The notes under the pieces: generated by a model | What the model saw: only the letters and a program-made list of their open reading frames with translations | What the model was told of the DNA's origin: nothing | The model's database searches: none | Assembly (NCBI GenBank): GCA_016709965.1 | Contig: JADJLT010000001.1 | Span: 434,001-498,000 of the forward strand | Length of the DNA: 64,000 nt | Source: Betaproteobacteria bacterium | GTDB lineage: Bacteria; Pseudomonadota; Gammaproteobacteria; Burkholderiales; Rhodocyclaceae | Direction of reading: 5' to 3' | Shown here: piece by piece, positions 30,602 to 40,679 of the stretch | How positions within the stretch are numbered: the stretch's first letter is position 1 | How the letters are laid out: the number at the start of each line of letters is the position of its first letter | Translations under genes and position numbers: made by a program

Positions 30602-31822
30602 CTATTTTCTTTCGCGGTGCGCGAGCAGGTCGTCAACTTCTCCGGCAATGGGCGAGGGGCTGTCGAGAAGGGTTTGAACGCGACGGCGATCTTCAGCTAA
30701 CCAGCTTTCAATATTTCCCTTGTCCAGTTTGATGCCAAAGTTGTTTTGCTTGCCAAGCAGGCGTTGGATCACCATGTCGCCGAGTTCCTTCTTGAAGTGG
30801 CCCGCTTCCCAATAATGGGTAAGATGGGTTTTTCGATCCCCCTTCACAGGAATGGCTTCGAGGGTTTCAGGCGCCACGCCGCTGAAGTCCCATACCTGTA
30901 CTTTGCCGCCTCGATCCTTGTTTTTTTCGGCAATGCCAACGACGAGTCGCTTCCAGTCTGCGAATAGTTGCCCCATTCCAAGGCGTTCGATCATCATGCG
31001 AATCTCTGCATGGTAGGGGTAAATGATCAAGTACGTCATACTGCCGCCATCGGTTGCTTGCGTGAGAATGGCCTCGAGCATGGCCTCGTCATCAGAAATG
31101 CCACCTTGTTTTGGCCTGAGTTGCATCGGTTTTCGCATCCAATTCCGGACGTTTTCTTCAGCTCGTTGACGAAACAGGGCGTAGTGCCCGCTTTGTTCCA
31201 CTTCAGGGATGTAGTTGTACAGCGGGTTGAATCCATGATCGGTCGAAGTCTCGGGATAGCGGGATCGCTGCAGGAATAGTGTGGTGAGTGAGTCGCGGAG
31301 GCCGGTTATGGAAAACACGGACTCGGCATAAAAGCGGGCATCACGTTGTGGCGCCGACTCAGTTCCAATCGTAGGGGAGCTGAGCGGCGGTGATCCGCCG
31401 AGAAAATCAAAAAAATCAACACCTAAAAAGATGGTTTTTGGCAAACAGTTTGCATTTTTGAGCCAGATAATCTGACGTAACGAGGTGCCTGCTCCGGTGC
31501 CAGGAATGGCGTGGTTGAATGCTGAAAGCCCCTGCGCTGCCAATGCTGGGTTTTCTGGATCAAAGCCAATTTCTGCACGGGAATTTCCGAAGATACCAGT
31601 ATTGGGACATAAGCGGTATGCCCCTTGGTAACGAGCGAGTTCACGGTGGTGATCCAGGTGCGGCTTTATCGCATTGACCTGAGCGATACGCGGCGAGCCA
31701 AATACACCAAGCGGGTCAATAAACGAGTTGAACAAGCCAACTATGGCGATGGCAATTACGACGGTCGACAGCATCCAGCGCAAATAACTTGCCCAAGCTG
31801 ACGTTGATGGTGGGGTGTGCAT
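30602..31822 (-). CDS. SGNH/AlgX-like partner of the MBOAT acyltransferase
   Basis: About 406 aa. I chose ATG 31822, which overlaps the MBOAT stop (TGATG), instead of the open frame further upstream. One N-terminal membrane anchor (LRWMLSTVVIAIAIVGLFNS) is followed by a periplasmic domain with GIFGNSRAEIGFDP in the position of the SGNH block-I motif, and a C-terminal HLTHYWEAGHFKKELGD resembling the catalytic His block. MBOAT proteins commonly have such an exported partner that finishes acyl transfer to the polysaccharide (AlgJ/AlgX/DltD logic). No lipobox. Confidence 0.75.
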   Translation of the reverse strand: MHTPPSTSAWASYLRWMLSTVVIAIAIVGLFNSFIDPLGVFGSPRIAQVNAIKPHLDHHRELARYQGAYRLCPNTGIFGNSRAEIGFDPENPALAAQGLSAFNHAIPGTGAGTSLRQIIWLKNANCLPKTIFLGVDFFDFLGGSPPLSSPTIGTESAPQRDARFYAESVFSITGLRDSLTTLFLQRSRYPETSTDHGFNPLYNYIPEVEQSGHYALFRQRAEENVRNWMRKPMQLRPKQGGISDDEAMLEAILTQATDGGSMTYLIIYPYHAEIRMMIERLGMGQLFADWKRLVVGIAEKNKDRGGKVQVWDFSGVAPETLEAIPVKGDRKTHLTHYWEAGHFKKELGDMVIQRLLGKQNNFGIKLDKGNIESWLAEDRRRVQTLLDSPSPIAGEVDDLLAHRERK

Positions 31823-33366
31823 CAGAACTGGAAGTAAAGGAATTCTGTCGGGCGACTTAGCGCGAGCACTCCAAGTGCAAATACTAGCCCCATGGCGACA
31901 GCGTGTCCTCGTTGGGGAGACCAAGCGAGAATGGGTGTGGAAGAACGTTTAGCACGGCTTTCTTCTGGCAATGCAGGCTCAAAATGCCCCATGATTTGTT
32001 GGGTGTTTGGTGCAACAAAAGCGATCAGGGAACTTGCCGTAACCCAACACCAGGTTTCAACAAAATTTGCACCGCCTCCCAGATAGCTGACTATACCCAG
32101 CCCTTCGACAAAGGCTTTGAGGGGGCCGAGGCGTGACAGGATCGGATCGGGCAGCGCAGCGCCAAATCCTCCCAGCATGCCGGTAATTAGGCGATTCGCT
32201 GTAGAGAGATCAGGGGCACGGAAGTATACCCATGCAAAGACAACACAGAGAAAGGTAAGGGCAACGCCAAGAAAGCGGCCAAGGCGAGGTGGCAGGCTGA
32301 CAGGAATTCGTCGACAGAGATTTTGCCAAAGCTGGTTGATTACCAGGAAACCGCCGTGGAGGGCGCCCCATATGACGAAGTTCCATCCGGCACCGTGCCA
32401 AAGGCCGCCCAGTACCATCGTGGTCATGAGGTTGGTTTGACGACGAAAGGCACCGTGACGATTGCCGCCAAGCGGGATGTAAAGGTAGTCGCGCAGAAAG
32501 CGCGACAGGGTCATATGCCAACGCCGCCAGAATTCAGCAATGTTGTGAGATTTATAGGGCGAACTAAAGTTGAGGGGCAAACGGATGCCGAACAGTCTAG
32601 ACAGGCCGATGGCCATATCAGAGTAGCCGGAGAAGTCGAAGTACAGTTGGAAGGTGTACGCCAAGGCGCCACCCCAAGCGATAAATAACGAAGGGGAGTC
32701 GATGCTTGAGGAAAATACAGGTGCCGCATAGCTCGCAAGGTTGTCCGCTATCAGTACTTTTTTGGCCAAGCCAATGGCGAAAATGGTGAGGCCGATGGCG
32801 AAGTTTGCTGCATCCGGCCGATAATTTTTATCCTCATCGAATTGCGGCATCATCTCCTTGTGGTGCAAGACAGGACCAGCAATCAGGTGAGGAAAGTAGG
32901 TTACGAACAGGACGTAGTAGATAAAGCGGTATTCGGTGACCTTGCCGGCATAGGCATCGGCTAGAAAGGCAATCTGGGTAAAGGTAAAGAAGGAGATGCC
33001 GATCGGAAGGATGATCCCAAGTATCGGCCAGTCTGTGCCCAGAATGGCATTGGACGAGGATAGAAAGAAATCGGCGTATTTGTAGTAGCCGAGAAGCAAT
33101 AAATTGGCGGTAATGGCGACGGCCAGCGCCAGGCGACCTTTGGCGCTGGCGGTGTGTCGGGCGATATAGCGACCGACGAAATAGTTGGCGCAGATGGAGG
33201 CGACCAACAAAGCCAGATAACGATAATCCCACCAGGCATAGAAAAATAGGGAGCAGGCGGCCAACCAGGCGGCACCTGCTATCTTGCCCAAGCGCCCGAC
33301 GATAAAAAATCCCAGGATGGTAATCGGCAGAAAAGCTAAAAGGAATGAGTAGGAGTTAAAAAGCAC
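31822..33366 (-). CDS. MBOAT-family O-acyltransferase (AlgI-like)
   Basis: Integral membrane acyltransferase of 514 aa beginning at GTG 33366 (LFNSYSFLLAFLPITILGFF, the usual AlgI-like start). Conserved elements: YKSHNIAEFWRRWHMTLSRF, LRDYLYIPLGGNRHG, and the catalytic His region LGGLWHGAGWNFVIWGALHG. It would move an acyl group (often acetyl) across the membrane to the SGNH partner encoded immediately downstream. The frame is intact. A similar pair serves alginate and cellulose acetylation in other bacteria. Confidence 0.92.
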   Translation of the reverse strand: MLFNSYSFLLAFLPITILGFFIVGRLGKIAGAAWLAACSLFFYAWWDYRYLALLVASICANYFVGRYIARHTASAKGRLALAVAITANLLLLGYYKYADFFLSSSNAILGTDWPILGIILPIGISFFTFTQIAFLADAYAGKVTEYRFIYYVLFVTYFPHLIAGPVLHHKEMMPQFDEDKNYRPDAANFAIGLTIFAIGLAKKVLIADNLASYAAPVFSSSIDSPSLFIAWGGALAYTFQLYFDFSGYSDMAIGLSRLFGIRLPLNFSSPYKSHNIAEFWRRWHMTLSRFLRDYLYIPLGGNRHGAFRRQTNLMTTMVLGGLWHGAGWNFVIWGALHGGFLVINQLWQNLCRRIPVSLPPRLGRFLGVALTFLCVVFAWVYFRAPDLSTANRLITGMLGGFGAALPDPILSRLGPLKAFVEGLGIVSYLGGGANFVETWCWVTASSLIAFVAPNTQQIMGHFEPALPEESRAKRSSTPILAWSPQRGHAVAMGLVFALGVLALSRPTEFLYFQF

Positions 33367-33394
33367 AAGTTACCAAATGATGAACCCAGAAGAT

Positions 33395-33432
33395 CTATTG
33401 GCAGGCAGCCATACAAAATGCCCTGCCAGTAG
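33395..33432. repeat. Inverted repeat between MBOAT and asparagine-synthase-like genes
   Basis: CTATTGGCAGG (33395-33405) pairs with CCTGCCAGTAG (33422-33432) with one mismatch and a 16-nt loop. It lies 40 bp downstream of the asparagine-synthase-like stop on the minus strand. There is no T-run after it, so it could be a weak terminator, an mRNA stabiliser, or an operator for the MBOAT gene. Confidence 0.5.
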
Positions 33433-33472
33433 AAGAACACTGAAGGCAGCCTGGACCCCATAAATTATTCCT

Positions 33473-35151
33473 CTAGCGATTGGGGATTAAAAATCCGGAC
33501 GATCGAGCCTGCAACCACTGTTCCAGCATCATCGATATCCAGATCATTTCTCCGAAATACCCAGGATGCTCGTAAAGACGTTTGGTCAGCAGGTCATCGA
33601 CAAAGTCGGCGCGTAGAATGCCACGGTCTACCAAGCCACGAACCGATTCAGAAGCCAGTTTTCGTAATGCTTGATCACGGGTAACCCAGACCCCGAACGG
33701 CAGCCCGAAGCCCTGTTTTTTCTTAGTGATGATTTCATCCGGCAGGAAACCACGCAGTGCTTCCTTGAAAAACCAGCGCAGTTTCAGGCCTTTGAGTTTG
33801 TGGTCGACTGGCAAACGCAACGAGAAAGCCAGAAGGTCGTCATCAAGCATGGGAAAGCCGACATCCAGCCCGGCGAGACGGGTGGTGCCGCAGACTTTTG
33901 GCAGATCGCTTTCGGCCAGGGTGTAGCGCCAATCGAATGACAATTCACGGTTGGTGTTGTTAGTGGTTTGCGCACCAGCCCACACTTTGCGTTGATGCTG
34001 CAACGGCGAGGAAATATCGACTTGTCCCAAAAATCCCTTGGTTAGCGCCTGATCGATACCCAAACGAGTAATCAGGTTGTACATTTGCAAGCGGTCAGGC
34101 ATCGGGACGCTGGCTTGCTCAATGTAGCTGGATGCCTTGCTCACCAATGGCAGACTGCCAGCGAGACGGGTGTTCAGAAGAGGCTCCATCAGGCCTGTGC
34201 GAATAGGCTTTGGAATGTATTGATACCAATCGAACATGCGTTGCTTGGCGTAGCGTGAGTTGCCGCCGAAGAGTTCGTCGCCACCATCGCCCGCCAGGAT
34301 GCGTGTAACACCATCATCCTTTGCCATTTTTGCGCAGTAATAGGCAGGCAGCGCCGAAGAGTTGCCAAACGGCTGGTCATAGCTTGCTGCGACCATGGGG
34401 ATGCTACGTACCAGGTCCGCGGGTGTTACGTAATACTCATGATGCTCGGTATTGAATCGCTTGGAGGCTATATGGGCAAACTCCATTTCATCGTAACCTT
34501 CGGCTTCAAAGCCGATGGAGTACGTTGCTGCCGGTGTGCCGTGCGCCAAGCCGATCATACCGGCAACCGTGGAGCTGTCCGTGCCGCCACTTAAGAAGCA
34601 CCCTGCTTTGCCACCGTTCAGTTGGCGGGCGGTTGCTTGTTGCAGAAGCGTTCGGAATTCGTCGCGTAACTGATCAAAGGAAGGTGGTGACACCTCTTCA
34701 AAGGCCGGTGTCCAATAGGGTGTTACGGTCAACCGGGAATTTTTGAATAAAACGTAATGCGCTGGCGGAACTCGGTAGATACCTTTGTAGATGGTTCTCG
34801 GCGAAGAGATAGCGTGCGAGTAGAGATAGTCAAAAATTGCTTGCGGATCAATCTCGGTGCTTGCATCTGCCAGTTGGTCGGCACGTTCGGCGAATAGAAG
34901 CTGGTTACCAACTTGACGGTAACAGAGCGAACGGATCGCGAAACGGTCTACTGCGAGAAAAGCACCGCCATCTGGTAAACGAAACGCGACGGAAAAATCC
35001 CTAAAACCTGTTCAGGAGCCTGGCTTCCAAAACGCTGGAAGGCTTCGCGCCAAGCGGCTTCTTCTCCCTCTCGCTTGACTGTGTTTGCCAATGAAGAATC
35101 ATTGAAGCGTGGCTTGCCGAATACAAGGCTATCCGTGTTGCAACTTGTCAT
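33473..35151 (-). CDS. Asparagine-synthase-like protein lacking the N-terminal Cys, one frameshift
   Basis: About 560 aa after repair. It starts MTSCNTDSLVFGKPRFND, not MCG, so the glutaminase nucleophile expected at position 2 is missing; the N-domain still folds like one (FSVAFRLPDGGAFLAVDRFA). The frame breaks at a CCC run 34999-35001 (plus strand), where one more C gives VLGDFSVAF. The synthetase domain is complete: CFLSGGTDSSTVAGM (PP-loop), ILAGDGGDELFGGNSRY, GLDVGFPMLDDDLLAFSL. It may use free ammonia or form amides/beta-lactam-like bonds by adenylation. Confidence 0.85.
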
Positions 35152-35222
35152 GAATGGAACCAATTTACTTTGAAAATTTGCACGAACAAAAACAAAACGT
35201 TGAACGTCATACGTGCCTAAAA

Positions 35223-35250
35223 CCAACGGCCATGCTAAGGTGGCCGTTGG
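35223..35250 (-). terminator. Rho-independent terminator of the small secreted protein gene
   Basis: CCAACGGCCA / TGGCCGTTGG form a perfect 10-bp stem with an 8-nt loop, 23 bp after the stop of the gene at 35273-35671. On the minus strand it is followed by TTTTA. The short T-tract makes it a moderate terminator. Confidence 0.78.
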
Positions 35251-35272
35251 CGTTCAAAAACTCACTTTGGCA

Positions 35273-35671
35273 TCAACAACGGCCAGCTTTAACCGAAAAC
35301 GTGAATTCTACGTTAGCTCCACAAAAGGAGTAATTTCCAGCGCCATTGTCATTGACGGAATAATCGAAGCTCCCACCTGTCCCATAATCATGAGTAATCA
35401 CCCCTGTATTACCTGCAATACGCCACCTCCCTACCGTTTCAGCAGGATCCGCAACAGTCCCAGCGTGTTGCTCAACTAACGAGCCACCAGCTTGATGATT
35501 CTCTTGCCACTGGCAGTTTGCACCACTACAGTTGGCAGGCGAGCAAGCCGTTAGCCCGGTCAGCAGAGCCCTTACCTGAGCCCCCGACAAGTAGCCATTA
35601 CCTGGACAAGCCGCAATCGCAGCACCCGCACCGATCAGCATCATTGCAAACATAAGCACATGTTTTTTCAT
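35273..35671 (-). CDS. Small secreted Cys-rich protein
   Basis: 132 aa from ATG 35671, chosen for its AAGGAAA ribosome site and because it begins a clear Sec signal peptide (MKKHVLMFAMMLIGAGAAIA, cut after AIA). The mature part starts ACPGNGYLSGAQVRALLTGL and contains six further Cys (CSPANCSGANCQW; FCG; the final C), so disulfide bonds are likely. A repeating glycine-rich middle (HDYGTGGSFDYSVNDNGAG) follows. There is no PEP-CTERM tail and no known enzymatic motif. It is a stand-alone transcription unit with its own terminator. Function unknown; an abundant exported matrix or adhesion protein is possible. Confidence 0.75.
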   Translation of the reverse strand: MKKHVLMFAMMLIGAGAAIAACPGNGYLSGAQVRALLTGLTACSPANCSGANCQWQENHQAGGSLVEQHAGTVADPAETVGRWRIAGNTGVITHDYGTGGSFDYSVNDNGAGNYSFCGANVEFTFSVKAGRC

Positions 35672-35727
35672 TTTATTTCCTTTTCTTAATGGAATAACCA
35701 CTGCAACATTTTTCTGCTCGCAACAAC

Positions 35728-35754
35728 AAGCACTGGGTGCTTATCGTGACGGCA
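35728..35754 (-). promoter_or_regulatory. Possible operator upstream of the small secreted protein
   Basis: An inverted repeat AAGCAC-TGG-GTGCTT (35728-35742) is followed by TGACGGCA (35747-35754). The reverse complement TGCCGTCA also occurs twice in the spacer after prsT (63460-63467 and 63587-63594). It sits 57-83 bp upstream of the ATG at 35671. A shared regulator (for example PrsR) is only a guess. Confidence 0.35.
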
Positions 35755-35920
35755 GGGTCGCTAGTCTCGGGTAACTCAACCTTCCCATCGAAGCACATTT
35801 CACACCTTGAAAAATAAAAACAACAATATATCGTTAAAACAACGAGCTAATAAGCATACTATTCAAGCCATTAGCATTGATGTAAAGAATCCCGACACTA
35901 ACCGCCAAGAAAAATCAGGA

Positions 35921-38900
35921 TTAGGTCTGCGCCCCCCGCCCTTCAATGCTTTTGCTGGCGTTCGAGTCCTTCTTGCGAGTAATAAAATCGCCTTTTAGCT
36001 TAGGCGGACTTGCACAACTCCAACATAGCCATATAACAAGCAAAAACAACAGAAGCAGGCGTGGGCTATCAATCAGGCTATCCATGGCCCCAATCACAAC
36101 AAACCCTGTTCCGGCAGCCATGAAGACGCCAGCCTCGGCACTTCCTCGCCAAGCTTGTCGCCCAGCGCGCCAAAGACCGAAGATTACAAACAAGCCGAAG
36201 GCAACCACGCCAAACCAGCCCTGATCGAACAATACTTGAATTGGGAAGTTCCAGATATGCCAAGGAAGGTCGTTGTCTACAGAGAAAAACCAATGATCAA
36301 ATTGTTGTGAGAAGTTACCGTTGGCCAAAAGATTCGCGCCCAAGACATCGATCATCCTGATGTTGTCCAAATCGACGGTTGCACTCTTGCTGGAGTTGTA
36401 GAGCGAAAACTTGACTGGTCGGCTTTCGTGCCAAGACCCCTGTCCCAGACTCCCGGACCCAATGTGCATTTTGACTGGCTGCCAGCTACCATCTCCGTTG
36501 AAATTGATAATTTCGGAACTGCATCGGGCCGAGGTCAGCAGCCATTTTTCACAGATTGATAGCGTCAGTTGAGCATTTTGCGACGGGCTCCGTACGTTCA
36601 ATTCAACTACATAATCATTGCCTGGTTGTAGCGAAATGAACTGCTCGACATACATTGCGCTACCTACACCGAGTTTGAGAAATGTGTTTTCGGGCTCTGT
36701 TCCAAGCCAATAAGGCGCTGCTTTCTTTTCATTACTGCGCCAAAAGTGAATATCTGGATACCGGCCGACCCCATTCCCAGAAGGGCCGTGGCCCAGTCTG
36801 AGTCACGCATCCTCAGAGCAGCTTCCCAATGACTTTGGCGAGCCGTAAGGTCAGTGCTGATCAGGCCGAGCCGTTCCTGTGCAAACTGACTGTAGAAAAT
36901 TGGGGTACCGACACCTAGAACAGCCAGGAAAAGCATTAGTGGAATGGCTGCGCGATTAAATAGCTGAATAGGTTTGTTGTCTGAGCGCTTGATTATTACA
37001 GCAAGCAGTGCGAGTGTGAATGCCACACCAAAACCGAGATACCCAACTCTGGAAAATGTGACCATGACACCATAGGTAGTGACCAATAGCAGCAAAGCAC
37101 AAGCAATTCGAAGCCAAAGAGAAGATTTATCAAAAAGCAGCATGACCAGAAACGGCGTACCAATTGTTAAATAGGTTTCGACATCCGCCCCCCCGACATG
37201 CATTTGCGAGAACGGTCCCGTGACACGATAGACATCGTTAAAGTTTAGGAGTCCAGGGAAAGTAATACGCTCCCAAACAACCACGAGCAGCGTCCCCGCT
37301 ACGCCAAGCACCATGCCTAAGGCAAATAGCTTAGGTACATTGTGACCAGCAAACACGATGCGCGCGAGGAGACCATACAGCAAGAAAGCCCAGAGTGCCG
37401 CCTTGGTGATTCTCAATGTATTAAACGGACTGTAGTAGTTTGAAAACGTATTGGCATCAAGCATGTGCCAAGGGGTCAACCCGCGGATGGCACTAATTGT
37501 GAAACTGATGAAGAGCAGGCCAGCTACGATTCTGAAGAGTGTCTCAGTGCGTCGAGCTTTGCGGGGTATCTGTCGCACCCGGACGTACCCAACGGCAAGG
37601 CAGACGATAACGAGCAGGTCAAACTCGTCAAAAAAGAAACGCCCACTCCAAGGAGCAAGATCAAGAAGCGGCAGGGCCGCTGGGAGAATGATGACTAACG
37701 AGGCAGGCCGAGACCAAATAGTTGCAGCAGATAATAAAAGAAAAAGGCTGAGAAATACTGGCTGGGCCGGAAAGGTTGCTGCCCAGTATGCAGCAAATGC
37801 CAGCACGGCAAACATGACCGGATACGGCAATCGGTGATCAGCCTTACTACGACCTTTCAGGCGTTGTTTTCCTGCTGGCATAGGATGCTGTTCGGCTTGG
37901 GCTCCCAGCAATTGAACTGGCGCCGTTGCTTTGGAAAGTTCACGCGCCAAATAAACGACGCCAGAGCTTGCTAACGCGCCAAGCACAAGATTGGTCGGGT
38001 CGGGGTGCAAATCTTGCAGAAATAGCTTGCCCGCTTCAACAATACTGCTGGCGAAGAAGGCATAACAAAAAGCTTGAGACGGTGATCCGTCTTTTGACCA
38101 TCTGAGTAGCCCAATCGGTAGATACATCAAGCACACGCTGGCGAGACTGAAAAGCGCCTTCGCTTCTGTCGTAAAGTAATGATAATAAAAGGGTAAAAAA
38201 TGCAAATCGATGAGTTGGGAAACTGCATAATCTGCTCCTTTCCATCCGTGGGTAAACCACCCGTTCACTTGTAGAAGGACAAAAACATAAATTACGGTAA
38301 TTGGAATTACATAGCGATTTACAAGTGCCGCGACTCGTTCCGGCGACCAGCTTGTGCGATGGTTCCACAGCACCACTCCTCCAAACACCCCTAGAATGCG
38401 GGTTAGTATGGAGAGTCCCTGACTAACGCCACTGGCAGTAAAGAACTGTGCGACTTCGATGCAGCAGCCAAGCCCAAAGCCCCACCAGGCAGCCTGTTTT
38501 AACTTAGCAGATGGACCCACCGCCCGGTAACCGAGAAATAAACCAAAAGGAAGAGTCAGAATTATTTCGGCGATCAATTTTAGGGCAACTAGAACATTGC
38601 CCTGCGCATCGTCGGCGAGTAGCAGCCCCCAACCTCCCCCCAGGATTTTTTGCTCTAATTCGTTGCGTGAAAGCAGTATGTCAAAAGGGAAAAGGCTGAA
38701 GGCAACATACCCGGCAAGATAGGCCTCTACAAGCCGTAATGCTAGCCACCCAGGATTGCTGAACACAGCATGTAGGAGAGCTTTGAACCAGTCTGAGTAA
38801 CGTACGACAAGTATCAGACCAATCAGACTCCCAACACACTCGGCTAAAATATCATTTAGAGAGACAGTCCGCGGCGGGAAAAACAACTGCGTGAACTCAA

Positions 38901-39213
38901 CACCGAATGCGAGTGCAAATGAAAATAGCGCACCAAGAAATAAAAGAGAAACACGCCAAGCGTCGGAAAATTTTTGTATCAGCAGATGAGCCGTTAGAAA
39001 GCCAACCGGAACATAGAGTACGCCGTTAGATATCCAGTCGGCACGTGATTCCACCCCGAGTTCGTACATTGGTATGAGCTGAAAGGTGGCCCATGCCTGA
39101 TCAAATGGGAGCGGTTTGAAATCCAGGGGCACCAAACTCCCATAGACCACAAAAAATATATAGCCAAACCAGATCGAGAGAATAAGGGGGTACCGAGATT
39201 TCAGAGAGTGCAT
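35921..39213 (-). CDS. Giant VanZ / O-antigen-polymerase-like membrane protein, one frameshift
   Basis: About 1097 aa after adding one C to the run at 36769-36772 (plus strand), which joins LLGMGVGRYPDIHFW to the C-terminal part. Two VanZ-like modules occur (residues ~1-140, with ADWISNGVLYVPVGFLTAHL and EFTQLFFPPRTVSLNDILAE; and ~300-420, with FLPFYYHYF ... EAGKLFLQDLHPDPTNLVLG). An O-antigen polymerase-like set of membrane segments (~470-770) follows, then a soluble beta-rich domain resembling a carbohydrate-binding fold (VVELNVRSPSQNAQLTLSI), and final membrane segments. It is probably a polymerase or ligase for the polysaccharide. Unusually large. Confidence 0.8.
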
Positions 39214-39342
39214 GCGTCAGGCTTAGTCGTGTTTGACGGCTCAGTGCTTCCCGCTATTTGGATAGCTGCCTAGATCACTCCCTGCCGCAAAGTACGAGAA
39301 GCGATGAACAAAGCAAAGGAGCGGTAAGTCCCCGTGCCCAAT

Positions 39343-40194
39343 TCAAGGCAAAGGATGGTTTGATGGCTCGCTAAGCTTGAGGCGCAGAATCCGCGGCCGC
39401 TGCGCTCCCTCCTCCGGGCGATTAGCATCGTCCTTCCGTCCGCCGAGAAACAGCACATTTCGCAACAGAAAGAGGCGTCCGTCGTGCTGCTCGAAGACGC
39501 TTGAAAGTTTTGCATCCCCCAAACCCTTTTCGATCAGTATCTCTACTTCCGTCTGCATCTCTTCCGACTGAACGGCATGTCCCACGTAGTTGACCAAGTC
39601 CAGGCGGATGCGAAATTCGACGCCATGAATACCTCCCAGACCGACCTCTGTGAAAAGTTCGGTGAACTCATCCCTCTGTAGAGTCCGTGCATGGGAGTTG
39701 TCGATAGCGATCTCCAGTTCTTCCACGTAGGCATCGATCTCCGGATCGCCGTAGCCGATGATGTCCTGGATAAAAAGTCGCCCTCCGGAGCAACAGCAAC
39801 GCAGCATCTCATCGATCACCTTTCGGGGATCGGCAAAGTGATGGAATGCAGCACGGCTCATCACCACGGTATGACCGCCGTCCGCAAAAGGTAGAGACTC
39901 CACCGGTCCTACTGAGAAACGGACATTGCCGACTTGCCTGCGCTCGGCCTCGACCTGCGCCAATGCGATCATGCGTTCCGCAATGTCGACACCATCCACT
40001 GAAGCAACGCTAGGGGCGCAATAGTTCACCATATGCCCGGTTCCACAGGCCGCCTCTAATACTCTGTCATCTGCTTGCAGTTTACAGAAGCGGGAAAACT
40101 GATGCAGGTTCACTTCGTTACCTGTAACTTCCCATGTAGCAAAGCGCTCTGCCTGTTGATTAAACTGCCGCTGAACTTTTTCTGCCTGTTTCAT
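39343..40194 (-). CDS. SAM-dependent methyltransferase
   Basis: About 283 aa from ATG 40194, which has a GGAGG site just upstream; an in-frame start 5 codons earlier lacks one. SAM motifs: RVLEAACGTGHMVNYCA (motif I), GVDIAERMIALAQ, ESLPFADGGHTVVMSRAAFHHF, and DEMLRCCCSGGRLFIQDIIG. It resembles UbiE/Methyltransf_11 enzymes. It lies in the minus-strand group between the VanZ protein and the acyl carrier protein. Substrate unknown. Confidence 0.85.
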   Translation of the reverse strand: MKQAEKVQRQFNQQAERFATWEVTGNEVNLHQFSRFCKLQADDRVLEAACGTGHMVNYCAPSVASVDGVDIAERMIALAQVEAERRQVGNVRFSVGPVESLPFADGGHTVVMSRAAFHHFADPRKVIDEMLRCCCSGGRLFIQDIIGYGDPEIDAYVEELEIAIDNSHARTLQRDEFTELFTEVGLGGIHGVEFRIRLDLVNYVGHAVQSEEMQTEVEILIEKGLGDAKLSSVFEQHDGRLFLLRNVLFLGGRKDDANRPEEGAQRPRILRLKLSEPSNHPLP

Positions 40195-40365
40195 GACGAC
40201 CTCCATCAAAGCTAGCTAACGTTCAATAAGCATACGAAGAGAAAAGAAGCTCAACTTACCGGATTCAGCGCAATCCCGCTACGAGTGATATGGCATGGGT
40301 CGCCCATATAAAGCCAAGCAAAGCCATGGCTCAGTTATCCAAATCACATCAAGCATGACAGACCG

Positions 40366-40626
40366 CTAGGCATTGTCCGTAGCAAGTAATCGAGTTACGC
40401 AGTCCACAAGCGATCCGACCGATTCAAATATCGCACCATCAAGTTGATCTTCTGAAAACTCAAAACCCAGTTGCTCTTCCATTGCTGTTATGACAGAGAC
40501 GATTGCCATAGAGTCAAGTTGAGGCAGACTACCTCGCAACTTCGTATCCTCGGTAAAAGCCAAGGCTTTTCCCTTGAGATTCAGCTCATTATCAAGGATT
40601 GTTAGTACAGACTGCAGAATACTCAT
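40366..40626 (-). CDS. Acyl carrier protein, copy 1
   Basis: 86 aa from ATG 40626, preceded by a GGAGGG site. The phosphopantetheine Ser is S39 in LPQLDSMAIVSVITAMEEQL, the DSM motif seen in XrtA-associated carriers. It is a close paralogue of the carrier at 46799 (both share the pattern LDSMA followed by I-x-A-x-E-E-x-x-G). It probably carries the acyl or aminoacyl group made by the neighbouring enzymes. It is not the housekeeping fatty-acid ACP, which has DSLDxVELVM. Confidence 0.88.
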   Translation of the reverse strand: MSILQSVLTILDNELNLKGKALAFTEDTKLRGSLPQLDSMAIVSVITAMEEQLGFEFSEDQLDGAIFESVGSLVDCVTRLLATDNA

Positions 40627-40679
40627 ATTTCGCCCTCCAACATGACAACACAATGTGTCGATAGTATCCACAGATAAGC

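Noticed and set aside
35807..35998. 63-codon plus-strand frame overlapping the VanZ gene 3' end
   Set aside because: It overlaps a real gene on the other strand and has no ribosome site or coding character.
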